From Balneolaceae bacterium UBA3186 (GTDB lineage: Bacteria; Bacteroidota; Rhodothermia; Balneolales; Balneolaceae): DNA of 64,000 nt. Below, piece by piece: positions 35,244-44,279 of the stretch. Under the pieces are notes generated by a model. The model saw only the letters and a program-made list of their open reading frames with translations, did no database searches and was not told the origin of the DNA. The stretch is taken from positions 554,090-618,089 of the forward strand of contig DEXK01000011.1 in assembly GCA_002364085.1 (NCBI GenBank), given 5' to 3'. A program made the translations under genes and the position numbers. The first letter of the stretch is position 1. Each line of letters begins with the position of its first letter.

Positions 35244-35990
35244 TTATCTCAATGCTTTTTCTAATTCTAATGAAGCATTACTTCCTTCATCGCGGTACTT
35301 CACTATAATCGGGCAATCCATGCTTAGACCTTGTTCTTTTGCCCAATCAGAGTTTACAGGTCTGGATCCTGGAATCACTACAGCACCTTCCGGAATTTCA
35401 GAACCTCGTTCACGAATTTCTTCATTCACTGCATCATAAACCGGTATAGATTTTGAAAGTACTACACCGGGAGCAATTACTGCTTTTGAACGGACTAGGA
35501 TTCCTTCAACGATCACTACTCCTGCCCCGATAAAACAATCATCTTCAATAATGACCGGATTCATTCCAACAGGTTCAAGTACTCCACCAATTTGTACTCC
35601 TGCCGACAAGTGCACATTCTTTCCTATTTGCGCACAGGAGCCAACCAGAGCATGGCTGTCTACCATGGAGCCTTCATCTACATAAGCGCCTACATTCACA
35701 TAAGCCGGTGGCATGATGATCACTCCCGGAGCAACGTAAGCTCCACGTCGAACTGAGGAACCACCTGGAACTAATCGAACTCCGTCTTCAGGTTCAAAGT
35801 ATCTTGGTGGAAGATTATGCTTATCAACAAAGCCTTCGTAGATTCCTTGATAGGAAGCATTCTCGCCATTTTTAAAAGATTCTAAGATTGCTTTTTTAAC
35901 GTCAATGTTAGCTTCCCATTTTCCGTTGTTAATAGTTGCTGATCTTAATTCGCCGGTTTCGAGTTTGTCTAAAATTTCTTCGTAGTTCAT
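35244..35990 (-). CDS. dapD: Tetrahydrodipicolinate N-succinyltransferase
   Basis: Acyltransferase of the succinylase branch of lysine/diaminopimelate synthesis. The 248-residue left-handed beta-helix protein shows RLVPGGSSVRRGAYVAPGV, NVGAYVDEGSMVDSHALVGS, CAQIGKNVHLSAGVQIGGVLEP and PGVVLSKS, all matching DapD. It is shorter than the E. coli enzyme (274). It is the last of four lysine genes read in the order lysC-dapB-dapA-dapD, with 101 bases of repeat-rich spacer between dapA and dapD. Confidence 0.93.
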   Translation of the reverse strand: MNYEEILDKLETGELRSATINNGKWEANIDVKKAILESFKNGENASYQGIYEGFVDKHNLPPRYFEPEDGVRLVPGGSSVRRGAYVAPGVIIMPPAYVNVGAYVDEGSMVDSHALVGSCAQIGKNVHLSAGVQIGGVLEPVGMNPVIIEDDCFIGAGVVIVEGILVRSKAVIAPGVVLSKSIPVYDAVNEEIRERGSEIPEGAVVIPGSRPVNSDWAKEQGLSMDCPIIVKYRDEGSNASLELEKALR

Positions 35991-36000
35991 TTTTTATCAA

Positions 36001-36102
36001 AGTTACAGAGTGAAAGAAGTAGCAAAGTAACAGAGTGGTTTCTCCTACTTTGTTACTCTGTTACTAAACGCGCAGCGTTGATGTTACTTCTTCACTTCTT
36101 TC
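36001..36102. repeat. GTAACAGAGT direct and inverted repeat cluster
   Basis: AGTTACAGAGTG (36001) and AGTAACAGAGTG (36026) are near-direct copies; AGTAACAGAGT (36026-36036) pairs perfectly with ACTCTGTTACT (36055-36065). In addition 36012-36032 pairs imperfectly with 36082-36102. The result is a nested hairpin within the lysine operon, its right end overlapping the last codons of dapA. It could act as an mRNA processing or stability element between dapA and dapD, or be a dispersed repeat. Confidence 0.55.
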
Positions 36103-36982
36103 TATACCAATTATTTATTTTTCTGTCTGCTTCTAAAAGAGCCTCTTCACCTTCATGAGTTAAATCTTTTAATGAAAGTGGTAATCGTACATTCGTGTGT
36201 GTGATCCAGCCTTTATGCTGTAACAACACTTTTGTGGGAACAGGATTTGATGCTGAAAAAAGTGCATTCGCGGATTCTTCCCAGCCTTCAAAAAGCTCAT
36301 CAAAATTTTCACTCAACATTAAGTCTACCATTTTTCTTGTTTGAGCCGGCCAGACATTTGAAGCCACTGAAATCAATCCAACTCCTCCTTCTTTCACAAA
36401 TGCTTCAGTTAAAACATCATCTCCGGAATAGAAATCAAGTTCCGGGCTTTGCTTTCTGAATTCTTTAAATTCTTCTACACTTCCGCTAGCCTCTTTAACT
36501 CCAACAACATGAGTAAATTTTTCTAAAAGTCTGTCAGGTACTTCCGGATGCAACTTCACTCCTGTTCTCGAAGGTACATTATATAAAATACACGGAGTTT
36601 CAGTAGTTGATAGTAATTCAGAAAACCATTCAAATTGACCTTCTTTCCCCGGTTTTGAATACAAAGGAGTTACTAAAAGTAAGAGATCAACCCCAACCGC
36701 ATCACAATAGTTGATAAATTCTTTTTGAGCTTCAATACTATGTCCACCAATTCCTACCATCAATGGAACATCTAGATTCATTTCCTTAGCGAACTTAACG
36801 ATCGATCTCTTTTCTTGTGCATTAAGATTCAGACCTTCGCCCGTACTTCCAAGAACTAACGTACCAACCTTAGCTTCCTGCTGTTTTAGCAATAAGTACT
36901 CCAAACTTCCATAATCAACACTCCCATCTTCGTTCATAGGAGTTATCATTGCGGTAAAAACTGGAAATTCTAATCTAGTCAT
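36092..36982 (-). CDS. dapA: 4-Hydroxy-tetrahydrodipicolinate synthase
   Basis: Aldolase-type enzyme condensing pyruvate with aspartate semialdehyde, first committed step to lysine. ATG at 36982 is used (296 residues); the open frame extends 11 codons further but these overlap dapB. Lys163 in GVKEASG is the Schiff-base residue, Tyr134 in LYNVPSRTG and Thr47 in GSTGEG complete the catalytic triad region. It overlaps the end of dapB by 8 bases (ATGACTAG), so translation is coupled. Confidence 0.95.
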   Translation of the reverse strand: MTRLEFPVFTAMITPMNEDGSVDYGSLEYLLLKQQEAKVGTLVLGSTGEGLNLNAQEKRSIVKFAKEMNLDVPLMVGIGGHSIEAQKEFINYCDAVGVDLLLLVTPLYSKPGKEGQFEWFSELLSTTETPCILYNVPSRTGVKLHPEVPDRLLEKFTHVVGVKEASGSVEEFKEFRKQSPELDFYSGDDVLTEAFVKEGGVGLISVASNVWPAQTRKMVDLMLSENFDELFEGWEESANALFSASNPVPTKVLLQHKGWITHTNVRLPLSLKDLTHEGEEALLEADRKINNWYRKK

Positions 36983-37652
36983 TATTTTTTGTGATGAAAT
37001 CAAACAATTGTCCAAAGGTATAAATACCGTTCATTAAATTCTGATTTTTGATCAATTGTTCCGCTGCCCAAATTGCTCCTTCGGCAAATAAACCACGATC
37101 TAAAGCTTCATGTTTAAGCGTGATCTCTTCGGTTTGTGTACTGATTTTAAGTTCATGAATACCGTTCACATCTCCTTCTCTTTCCGAAGTCACTTCAGCA
37201 TCTTTGTCTAACCATTCTTTCCAGGAAAGAGCAGTTCCGCTGGGTGCGTCTTTTTTGTTAACGTGATGTACTTCATGAATTTTGAATATTGGATCTTTTA
37301 GAATCTCGGATCCCGCTGAAATAGCTTCAATTGCATTTCGGATAATATTCATCCCTAAACTAAAATTGGTAGCCAACACCCATTTGGTTTCCATTTTTTG
37401 GACTTTATTTTCCAGATCTTCCGGCCAGGAAAATCCCGTACTTCCCCAGGCAGCAGGAATGCCGGATTCTAAGACCACAGGAAGTATTTCTGCTACTGCA
37501 TCTCCCGGAACAAAAATGATAACAGCATCACTTTCTTTTAGCTTTTCTATCGTAGGTGGGCTGGATTCATCGAACGCATAAGCCAGATTTTCGCCCAGCA
37601 TTTCAACTACTTTACTACCCGTTTTACCTGTTCCAATTACTGAAATTTTCAT
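36975..37652 (-). CDS. dapB: 4-Hydroxy-tetrahydrodipicolinate reductase, short form
   Basis: NAD(P)H-dependent reductase of lysine synthesis. N-terminal ISVIGTGKTGSKV forms the nucleotide-binding loop, and EVHHVNKKDAPSGTA (127-141) carries the catalytic His and Lys pairs. At 225 residues it lacks some of the N-terminal insertion of the 270-residue E. coli enzyme, as in other Bacteroidota. It overlaps lysC by 4 bases and dapA by 8, placing it firmly within one operon. Confidence 0.95.
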   Translation of the reverse strand: MKISVIGTGKTGSKVVEMLGENLAYAFDESSPPTIEKLKESDAVIIFVPGDAVAEILPVVLESGIPAAWGSTGFSWPEDLENKVQKMETKWVLATNFSLGMNIIRNAIEAISAGSEILKDPIFKIHEVHHVNKKDAPSGTALSWKEWLDKDAEVTSEREGDVNGIHELKISTQTEEITLKHEALDRGLFAEGAIWAAEQLIKNQNLMNGIYTFGQLFDFITKNND

Positions 37653-38977
37653 AGTTCAATAAACTCCTTATGAAGCAATTTTACAATTGATTCACCATCC
37701 GATTCATTTGCCAAAAAGCAGATATTATTCTCACTTGCTCCATGGCAAACCATCCTGATGTTATAATCCTTCAACTTATTGAAAAGTTTTCCACTTATTC
37801 CTGCTGTTTTGGTCAAGCTATTACCGATCAAAGCTATAAGACAATAATCTTTCTCTATTTCAACCTCACAAAACTCTCTTAACTCTTCTAATACTTCTAT
37901 AGTAAGTTCAACTTTATTTGAAGCATTTACAGCAGTATCCAATGTTAAAGAAACACTTACCTCACTAGTGCTTACAAGATCTACTGATATTTTATTATCA
38001 GATAACACTTGAAACAGCTTTGCCAGAAACCCATACTGATGGAGCATATCCAGACTTCTGACTGTCAACAATGTCTGATTCTTCCTAAGCGATAATGCCC
38101 GTACAACAGGTTTTTCAGTTGATTCATGAACGATTAAAGTCCCTGGTTTTTCAGGTTCACTTGTAGAACTAACTCGTACATCAATTTTGCCTCTTATGGC
38201 AGGTTTAAGAGTTGCCGGGTGTAAAACCTTACCACCAAATACAGAAAGCTCAGCAGCTTCGTCAAAAGTAATTTCTTTGATAGGTCTCGCTGCTTTTACA
38301 ACTCTGGGATCTGTAGAATATATACCTGCTACATCCGTCCATATTTCCAGAAGATCGGCATTTATTGCTTCGGCAAATAGAGCAGCTGAAAAGTCACTTC
38401 CTCCTCTTCCTAAAGTAGTAGTGTTTCCAAATACATCTGAACCTATAAAGCCTTGTGTGAGGTATACTTTATCTGTTTCAATTCTCTTCTGCAGGTTTTT
38501 TTTAAGCATGCCCCTATCCGGCGTTGCGTTACCAAAAGTGGAATCTGTTTTAAGGATCTCTCTTGCATCAATCCATTCTGCATCAACTCCACTTTCCTTC
38601 AAAACTTCGATAAATATCTTAGTAGACATTAGCTCACCAAAAGAAACCAAACGATCTTTCCATCTCTTATCTCTTGCTACTTGATCTAGATGTTGACGTA
38701 ATTGTGTTAACTCTTCTTTAAATGATATTTCAGCCTTTTCAGGGCTGCCCAGTTTCTGAATAATTGAAAGATGTCTTTCTTTTATTCTAATGATGATTGC
38801 TTCACGTGCTGTTGAATCTAATTCAGGTGACATTAATGCCACTAGATCATTGGTTGTACCCGAAGTGGCACTTATTACAATAAAAGATCTGTCGACATCT
38901 TCAGATACTATTTCTGCACTTTTTTGCATGGCTTGGAAGGTACCAACACTTGTACCTCCAAATTTTGAAACTATCAT
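37649..38977 (-). CDS. lysC: Aspartate kinase, monofunctional
   Basis: First enzyme of the aspartate family pathway. The 442-residue chain starts with SKFGGTSVGT, has GRGGSDFSAALFA in the catalytic domain and two C-terminal ACT domains (about 300-442) for feedback control. There is no homoserine dehydrogenase part. Being first in lysC-dapB-dapA-dapD suggests a lysine-regulated isozyme. I examined the 156 bases upstream and found no lysine riboswitch or leader peptide. Confidence 0.95.
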   Translation of the reverse strand: MIVSKFGGTSVGTFQAMQKSAEIVSEDVDRSFIVISATSGTTNDLVALMSPELDSTAREAIIIRIKERHLSIIQKLGSPEKAEISFKEELTQLRQHLDQVARDKRWKDRLVSFGELMSTKIFIEVLKESGVDAEWIDAREILKTDSTFGNATPDRGMLKKNLQKRIETDKVYLTQGFIGSDVFGNTTTLGRGGSDFSAALFAEAINADLLEIWTDVAGIYSTDPRVVKAARPIKEITFDEAAELSVFGGKVLHPATLKPAIRGKIDVRVSSTSEPEKPGTLIVHESTEKPVVRALSLRKNQTLLTVRSLDMLHQYGFLAKLFQVLSDNKISVDLVSTSEVSVSLTLDTAVNASNKVELTIEVLEELREFCEVEIEKDYCLIALIGNSLTKTAGISGKLFNKLKDYNIRMVCHGASENNICFLANESDGESIVKLLHKEFIEL

Positions 38978-39133
38978 AATTTACTTCTTAAGTTGAAAGT
39001 CAAAATAAGAACCTAACAGATTAAGAAATGAAGAAATATTTACTTTTTTAAACTTCGCTTTTTTTATGGAGTTCTTTCAAATCGTCCCTAAAATGTGTTA
39101 TTCTCTCTGAGTTAACCATTTAAGAAAAATCTT

Positions 39134-40354
39134 GTGCAACAAAATAGAATCACCTTTTTAATATTAGTACTGATCTTTGGTATTTCCTGTTCTTCTAAGT
39201 CAACTAAAGACAGAATTTCAATTACTGAGTTAGAGAAACATCTGGAAGATATTTCAGCTATACAGGATGATTCTCAGCGAAAAGCGGAAGCAGACTCCCT
39301 TTGGAAAAAACTTACTCTTGAAGATCAAATTCCTTTCAAACAAGATTCTATTGTTGTCTTTCTATTTAAAGGTGAAGCTGACCAAGTAAGCTGGAATGGT
39401 GATTTCAATTCATGGAGCGGAGATAAGAGCTTTGATAACGAAGGCAGCAGAATTGAAGGAACTAATATCTGGATGTTGAAAGCAGTTTTTCCTGTTGATG
39501 CACGTATTGACTATAAAGTCACTATTGATGAAAGCTGGATTTTGGATCCTGTAAATCCTCATTATCAGTGGAGTGGTTTTGGGCCGAATTCCGAGCTCAG
39601 AATGCCCGAATGGAATCCTGAACCTTTACTTGAAAGAATTCCTGAAGCTCAAGAAGGATCACTAACCGAAAATATCTTGGTCAAAAGCACTCATCTGGGT
39701 TATTACGTTCAGTATCAGGTCTATACACCTGTAGGTTATGAAAGTCTCGAAAATCTACCTGTAATTTATATTCTGGATGGACAAGAATATTCTGACAACA
39801 AGCTTGGTGGAACAGTAGTTATGCTGGATAATCTCATCCACTTAAAAAAAATTAAACCCGTTTTAGCGGTCTTTATAGATCCAAGAGACCCTAATGATCC
39901 GGACGCTAATCGCAGAGGAGACGAATTTGGTACCAATGAAGATTATAATGACTTCTTCACCAAAGAATTAATGCCAAAAATCGAATCTGATTACAAGATC
40001 TCAACAAAGAAAAAAGACACTGCTCTTTTAGGTACTTCTTTAGGGGGATTAAACACTACTTACCTTGGATTTTTAAATCCGGAGAAATTTGGAAAACTAG
40101 CAATACAAGCACCTGCGTATTGGTATAAAGAAAAAGAGATCTTTGGATTGGTTAGAAATACTAAAGAAGCAGATTTTGATATTTTTATGAGTGTAGGTAC
40201 CATTAATGATAACATGCCCGACGCCAGACTGATGAAACAAGAGTTTGAGCGACTTGATCTTAACATGAATTATTTGGAAGTAAATGAAGGTCACTCTTGG
40301 GGAGCCTGGAGTGCTCAAATGGACGATATTCTCATTCAATTTTTTAAGAAATAA
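39134..40354 (+). CDS. Lipoprotein esterase with CBM48-like domain
   Basis: Probable surface or periplasmic esterase, 406 residues. GTG start, lipoprotein signal with GISC (Cys19). Residues about 70-145 look like a carbohydrate-binding module 48/glycogen-binding E-set fold (FLFKGEADQVSWNGDFNSW). The catalytic part belongs to the esterase-D/enterochelin esterase family: YILDGQEYSDN, then Ser302 in LGTSLGG as nucleophile and His387 in NEGHSWGAW. The substrate may be an acylated sugar or siderophore-like ester; not determinable here. Confidence 0.83.
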   Translation: MQQNRITFLILVLIFGISCSSKSTKDRISITELEKHLEDISAIQDDSQRKAEADSLWKKLTLEDQIPFKQDSIVVFLFKGEADQVSWNGDFNSWSGDKSFDNEGSRIEGTNIWMLKAVFPVDARIDYKVTIDESWILDPVNPHYQWSGFGPNSELRMPEWNPEPLLERIPEAQEGSLTENILVKSTHLGYYVQYQVYTPVGYESLENLPVIYILDGQEYSDNKLGGTVVMLDNLIHLKKIKPVLAVFIDPRDPNDPDANRRGDEFGTNEDYNDFFTKELMPKIESDYKISTKKKDTALLGTSLGGLNTTYLGFLNPEKFGKLAIQAPAYWYKEKEIFGLVRNTKEADFDIFMSVGTINDNMPDARLMKQEFERLDLNMNYLEVNEGHSWGAWSAQMDDILIQFFKK

Positions 40355-40375
40355 TAAAACAGAACTAATCTATTT

Positions 40376-41617
40376 ATGGAAACACCACTGATTACCAATG
40401 ATGCTGTAGTTTTTGGATTACTGATGGCAATACTCGCTGTAATTTTCACTACTTCGCATAGCGACAAACCGGGCTGGCAAAAATTCTACAAATTTGTTCC
40501 CTCGCTCCTACTTTGCTATTTCGTGCCTTCTGTTTTTACCACGCTTGGAGTAATTTCGCCGGATGGATCCAGTCTTTATTATGTTGCTTCCAGATATCTT
40601 TTACCAGCCAGTTTGATCTTACTAACTCTGAGTATCGATCTAAAAGCCATTGCTAATCTGGGATGGAAAGCTGTGGTTATGTTCTTTGCAGGAACTATAG
40701 GAATCATCATTGGTGGTCCCCTGGCTTTAATTATTATAGGAGCAATTAATCCTGATATAGTTGGTGGAGCGGGTCCTGAGGAAGTTTGGCGTGGACTCTC
40801 CACTGTAGCAGGAAGCTGGATCGGTGGTGGTGCAAATCAGACTGCGATGTATGAGATCTTTGAACCCAGCGACACACTCTTCAGCGCAATGATCACTGTA
40901 GATATCATTGTGGCGAACATCTGGATGGCTTTTTTACTATATGGTGCCGGAATAAGTGATAAGGTCGACAAATGGTTTAAAGCGGATTCATCAGCTATTG
41001 AAGCACTCAAGAAAAGTGTTGCTGACTATCAAGCTAGCATTGCTAAGGTTGCAACTTTGGTTGATCTCACGAAGATTGCTGCCATTGCTTTTGTAATAAC
41101 TGCAATCGGACATCTAGTTGGAGATTCGGTTGGCCCTTGGGTTTCTGAAAATGCTCCAATGTTAAGCCGATTGAGCTTTAACTCTTCTTTCTTTTGGATC
41201 ATCGTAGTAGCAACACTTGGTGGTTTCGCGCTTTCATTTACTAAAGCCCGTGAACTTGAGGGTGCCGGAGCTTCCAAGATCGGAAGTTTATTTCTGTACA
41301 TTCTTGTAATGACCATTGGTATGAAAATGGATCTAGGTGCTTTCACTGAAGTTCCCGGATTTTTTGCCATCGGTTTTGTTTGGATCATCATTCATGTGAT
41401 CGTTCTGCTTGGAGTTGGAAAGCTTATTAAAGCACCTTTCTTCTTTACAGCAGTAGGAAGTCAAGCCAATGTTGGAGGCGCGGCTTCAGCCCCGATCGTA
41501 GCATCCGCATTTTCTCCTTCTCTTGCTCCTGTTGGTGTATTGCTCGCCGTGCTTGGTTACGGAGTGGGAACATTTGGTGCATGGCTATGTGCTCAGATCA
41601 TGAGGGTAGTTTCTTGA
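40376..41617 (+). CDS. DUF819 family membrane protein
   Basis: Polytopic membrane protein of 413 residues with about ten helices, belonging to DUF819 (YjcL-like), a predicted transporter family. Marks are the early HSDKPGWQKFYKFVPSLLL, a GSWIGGGANQTAM motif (about 147-159) and GSQANVGGAASAPIVASAF (about 363-381), two half-repeats with glycine-rich re-entrant character. The solute is unknown. It lies 21 bases after the esterase and probably shares its transcript. Confidence 0.88.
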   Translation: METPLITNDAVVFGLLMAILAVIFTTSHSDKPGWQKFYKFVPSLLLCYFVPSVFTTLGVISPDGSSLYYVASRYLLPASLILLTLSIDLKAIANLGWKAVVMFFAGTIGIIIGGPLALIIIGAINPDIVGGAGPEEVWRGLSTVAGSWIGGGANQTAMYEIFEPSDTLFSAMITVDIIVANIWMAFLLYGAGISDKVDKWFKADSSAIEALKKSVADYQASIAKVATLVDLTKIAAIAFVITAIGHLVGDSVGPWVSENAPMLSRLSFNSSFFWIIVVATLGGFALSFTKARELEGAGASKIGSLFLYILVMTIGMKMDLGAFTEVPGFFAIGFVWIIIHVIVLLGVGKLIKAPFFFTAVGSQANVGGAASAPIVASAFSPSLAPVGVLLAVLGYGVGTFGAWLCAQIMRVVS

Positions 41618-41641
41618 TCTGGTTCCACACCCTCCATGTTT

Positions 41642-41732
41642 AACTAGTTCCGTAGCTCCGCTGCGGAACCTAAGTTTTGAAAGCTCTGCTTTCATTGAGG
41701 CAGAGCCTCAAAACCGCATTCCGAACGAGAGC
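41642..41732. repeat. Hairpin-module repeat, copy A
   Basis: Three adjoining hairpins: TTCCGTAGC-TCC-GCTGCGGAA (41648-41668), TGAAAGC-TCT-GCTTTCA (41678-41694) and TTGAGGC-AGA-GCCTCAA (41695-41711), then a CCGAACGAGAGC tail. The segment is about 85-90 percent alike to 44357-44445. It is non-coding and lies in the 250-base gap after the DUF819 gene. Confidence 0.8.
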
Positions 41733-41867
41733 TAATTCTCTATTATACTTCCGTGATTTAGTGACAAAAAACTCTCCTCCAAAATCAACGATCCTTTTTC
41801 AAATATGGTTACAGGTAATTCGTATCTTTACAGATACCAGAATTTAAATAATTAATCATTTTTTGTT

Positions 41868-43028
41868 GTGAAGAGAGCCTTCAAGTTCCTCCTCGTTTTT
41901 ATAGCAGCTACCATTGTAATCGTACTCGCTGCCGGAATTCCAAATTACTCAGCTTTTAAAACACTTTTCTCTAATACTGACGGTATGAGAGAAGGTTATG
42001 AATATGTAGAAAAGACATTCTCGCTCCGAGGATTGACAGAATTCATTGGCGAGCATCCCGAGTATATGTCGGTAGTAAGTTTTAATGTTGATGAACCTGA
42101 TTCTGGCATTTATTATGGTGCAGACATCCCACGTGCACAGGGAGCTATTTCGAATCTTTTTCTTCTTATAGAATATGAACGACAAGTTATGGAAGGAAAA
42201 ATTGATCCTGATGAGCCTGTGCAGATTTCAGATATTGACCGTTTTTTCCTTCCGCAGATCAGTGAAAACGCATATAATTCCAGTGTTGAGCTTCTTGAGG
42301 CTAAATCAGAAGATGGTGTTCTTACTTTGGATGAAGCAGTTGCTACGATGATCGCATCAAACGGATTAGCTATTGCAGACTATGTCTGGTTCAAATTAGG
42401 AAGAGAGAATATCTTTAATCTGATTGAAGAGCTACAATTGGAAGTCACCGAAGCTCCTCTTCCCTTTTCCGGACTTTATCTGGCAATCCAGCCAACCATC
42501 TCAGATACTAATACAACAAAATCATACGACAAGATCATTGAACTGGCATCACGTTTTAATTCTGATGATACTTTTAATTCAGAAACCAAAGAACTTTTCA
42601 GAGAAGAACGATTGAACCTGAGTTTCATACAGGAAAAAAATGCATTGGCTGAATTCCCTCAAACTACAGCAATGGAAATGGCTACGTTGATGGCTCAACT
42701 TCAAAAAGATGATCTGATATCTGTTGAAGTTTCACAAGCAGTAAAAGAAAAAATGAAATGGGTATTTGGAGGTGAAGCCATACAACGTAGTTTCAGCAAC
42801 TATGGAGCTATTTATGATAACCGAATGGGAATGCTGAGTGGAATTGATTTTGGAACTTCTATCTATGACGGACATACTTCAGCTCAAGCCGTATTTTTTG
42901 ACCAACTTCCGGTAGCATTTTTTATTCATCTGTCCGCAAACCATATGCAAGAAGACTATCAACAACGTCTTATTTGGGATCCGGCTTTGTATGAAACAAC
43001 TGTGAATGAAATCGAAAAAAATAACTGA
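41868..43028 (+). CDS. Serine-hydrolase/class A beta-lactamase-like protein, catalytic motifs missing
   Basis: A 386-residue exported or membrane-anchored protein (GTG start, hydrophobic 6-24). The overall course, with a helical segment after RAQGAISNLFLLIEY, VATMIASNGLAIADYVWFKLG, and a late GIDFGTSIYDGHTSAQAVFFD, resembles the penicillin-binding/class A beta-lactamase fold. However, the expected SxxK is SNLF (from Ser95), SDN is SNG (164-166), and no KTG is seen. If the fold assignment is right it is a pseudoenzyme, perhaps a ligand-binding wall protein. It overlaps the next gene by one base (TGATG). Confidence 0.6.
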   Translation: MKRAFKFLLVFIAATIVIVLAAGIPNYSAFKTLFSNTDGMREGYEYVEKTFSLRGLTEFIGEHPEYMSVVSFNVDEPDSGIYYGADIPRAQGAISNLFLLIEYERQVMEGKIDPDEPVQISDIDRFFLPQISENAYNSSVELLEAKSEDGVLTLDEAVATMIASNGLAIADYVWFKLGRENIFNLIEELQLEVTEAPLPFSGLYLAIQPTISDTNTTKSYDKIIELASRFNSDDTFNSETKELFREERLNLSFIQEKNALAEFPQTTAMEMATLMAQLQKDDLISVEVSQAVKEKMKWVFGGEAIQRSFSNYGAIYDNRMGMLSGIDFGTSIYDGHTSAQAVFFDQLPVAFFIHLSANHMQEDYQQRLIWDPALYETTVNEIEKNN

Positions 43029-43516
43029 TGTCGAAATACAGATTACTCACTTTTTATTGGTTGATACCTATGTATCTTTTCTTTCTGGTATCACAACAAG
43101 CTATGGTGTATGTTGGTGCTAAAGACACCGTTGAAGAAGGAATTCACTACGAAGCTGACGTTCTTGATATGGAAGTAAAGCAGATCGCTGCTCAAAGTAA
43201 TGGATACATCGTGATCGCTTTTGAAACGAATTCAGGTACAAGAATCGAGAGGAAAATGACATTGTCTATCCAAATGGCACAAAAACTTCTTGAAAGCTCT
43301 AAGGTAAAACTCAGTTATAGAAAAGGTGGTTACCCTGAAATCGTGCTTCTCCCAACCTATGAACTTCAGGTTAAAACATCGCTATTCAATGGAGCCGTAG
43401 CATTTTTGGGATTGATCGTGACTTTAATTGCAGGTGTTCGGGTTCAAAAGTATATAAACAGAAAAAGCGCTGATGAAACCGGCGATGATTTTAACATAGA
43501 ACGAGTTGATCCATGA
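43028..43516 (+). CDS. Hypothetical two-helix membrane protein
   Basis: A 162-residue protein with membrane segments at about 9-28 and 119-141 and a beta-rich extracytoplasmic part between them (GIHYEADVLDMEVKQIAAQ, RIERKMTLSIQMAQ), rather like DUF3592-type proteins. It starts in the stop of the preceding gene and overlaps the next by 4 bases, making a tight three-gene unit (serine hydrolase-like, this protein, RsmI-like methylase). Confidence 0.65.
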   Translation: MSKYRLLTFYWLIPMYLFFLVSQQAMVYVGAKDTVEEGIHYEADVLDMEVKQIAAQSNGYIVIAFETNSGTRIERKMTLSIQMAQKLLESSKVKLSYRKGGYPEIVLLPTYELQVKTSLFNGAVAFLGLIVTLIAGVRVQKYINRKSADETGDDFNIERVDP

Positions 43517-44223
43517 AAGGAACACTGTATTTAATACCCACAACGCTGGGCAAAACTCCCGAAAACAATGCCATTCCTGAATACACACTTTCAATTCTTC
43601 GGGGATTGGAATCTTTAGTGGTAGAAAATATTCAGACTTCTGTAAAATTTCTGCAATGGGTTGGTGATACCATCCCGGAATACAAGATCGATTTCTATCA
43701 GCTGAATAAGAATACTCCTGATACGGAGATATTTTCTTTTATGAAGCCACTGAAAGCAGGAAAGGATGTTGGATTGTTATCCGAAGCAGGAGCTCCTGCT
43801 GTGGCCGATCCGGGTTCAAAACTGGTGAAAATGGCACATCAGAATGGAATTAAAGTAGTTCCTTTGGTTGGACCTTCTTCTATATTATTAGCGCTGATGG
43901 CTACGGGTTTCAACGGACAAGCGTTCTCTTTTCATGGTTACCTTCCTATCGATTCAAACAAACGAAAACAAATGCTCATCCAGTTGGAAGGGGAATCACG
44001 CAGACATGACCGAACTCAGCTGTTCATGGAAGCACCGCATAGAAATAATGAATTGTTTAAGGCTATTCTGGAAACCTGTACTCCGCAAACCTGGTTAAGT
44101 GTTGCCACTGATATTACACTGGAAACCGAAGAAATTGCTACAAAAACGGTTTCAGAGTGGAAATCAGTAGAAAAACCTGATCTGCATAAAAGACCTACCA
44201 TTTTTTCTATTTACGCTAAGTGA
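43513..44223 (+). CDS. SAM-dependent methyltransferase of the RsmI/tetrapyrrole methylase fold
   Basis: A 236-residue methylase. GTLYLIPTTLG at the start, LSEAGAPAVADPGSKLV in the middle and VPLVGPSSILLALMATGF are the motifs of the RsmI (16S rRNA 2'-O-methyltransferase) branch of the tetrapyrrole methylase fold. It is shorter than RsmI (about 285) and belongs to the compact form common in Bacteroidota. C1402 of 16S rRNA is the likely target by homology, though this branch is not well tested. Confidence 0.85.
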   Translation: MKGTLYLIPTTLGKTPENNAIPEYTLSILRGLESLVVENIQTSVKFLQWVGDTIPEYKIDFYQLNKNTPDTEIFSFMKPLKAGKDVGLLSEAGAPAVADPGSKLVKMAHQNGIKVVPLVGPSSILLALMATGFNGQAFSFHGYLPIDSNKRKQMLIQLEGESRRHDRTQLFMEAPHRNNELFKAILETCTPQTWLSVATDITLETEEIATKTVSEWKSVEKPDLHKRPTIFSIYAK

Positions 44224-44279
44224 TTTAGGTTAACCACAGAGGGCACAGAGAATTATTTTTATGAGAGTTTATTTCTCCC

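Noticed and set aside
36001..36102. CRISPR array
   Set aside because: Repeats are short, inverted and without regular unique spacers; no cas gene in the window.
38187..38684. 165-residue plus-strand frame
   Set aside because: Antisense shadow of lysC, with no independent start signal or family match.
38978..39133. Possible lysine riboswitch or leader upstream of lysC
   Set aside because: Read on the minus strand I found no conserved lysine-element core, no Lys-rich short frame and no terminator hairpin.
39134..41617. Polysaccharide utilisation or defence island around the esterase and DUF819 genes
   Set aside because: No SusC/SusD pair, no glycosidase cluster and no defence signature genes; these look like ordinary accessory genes.
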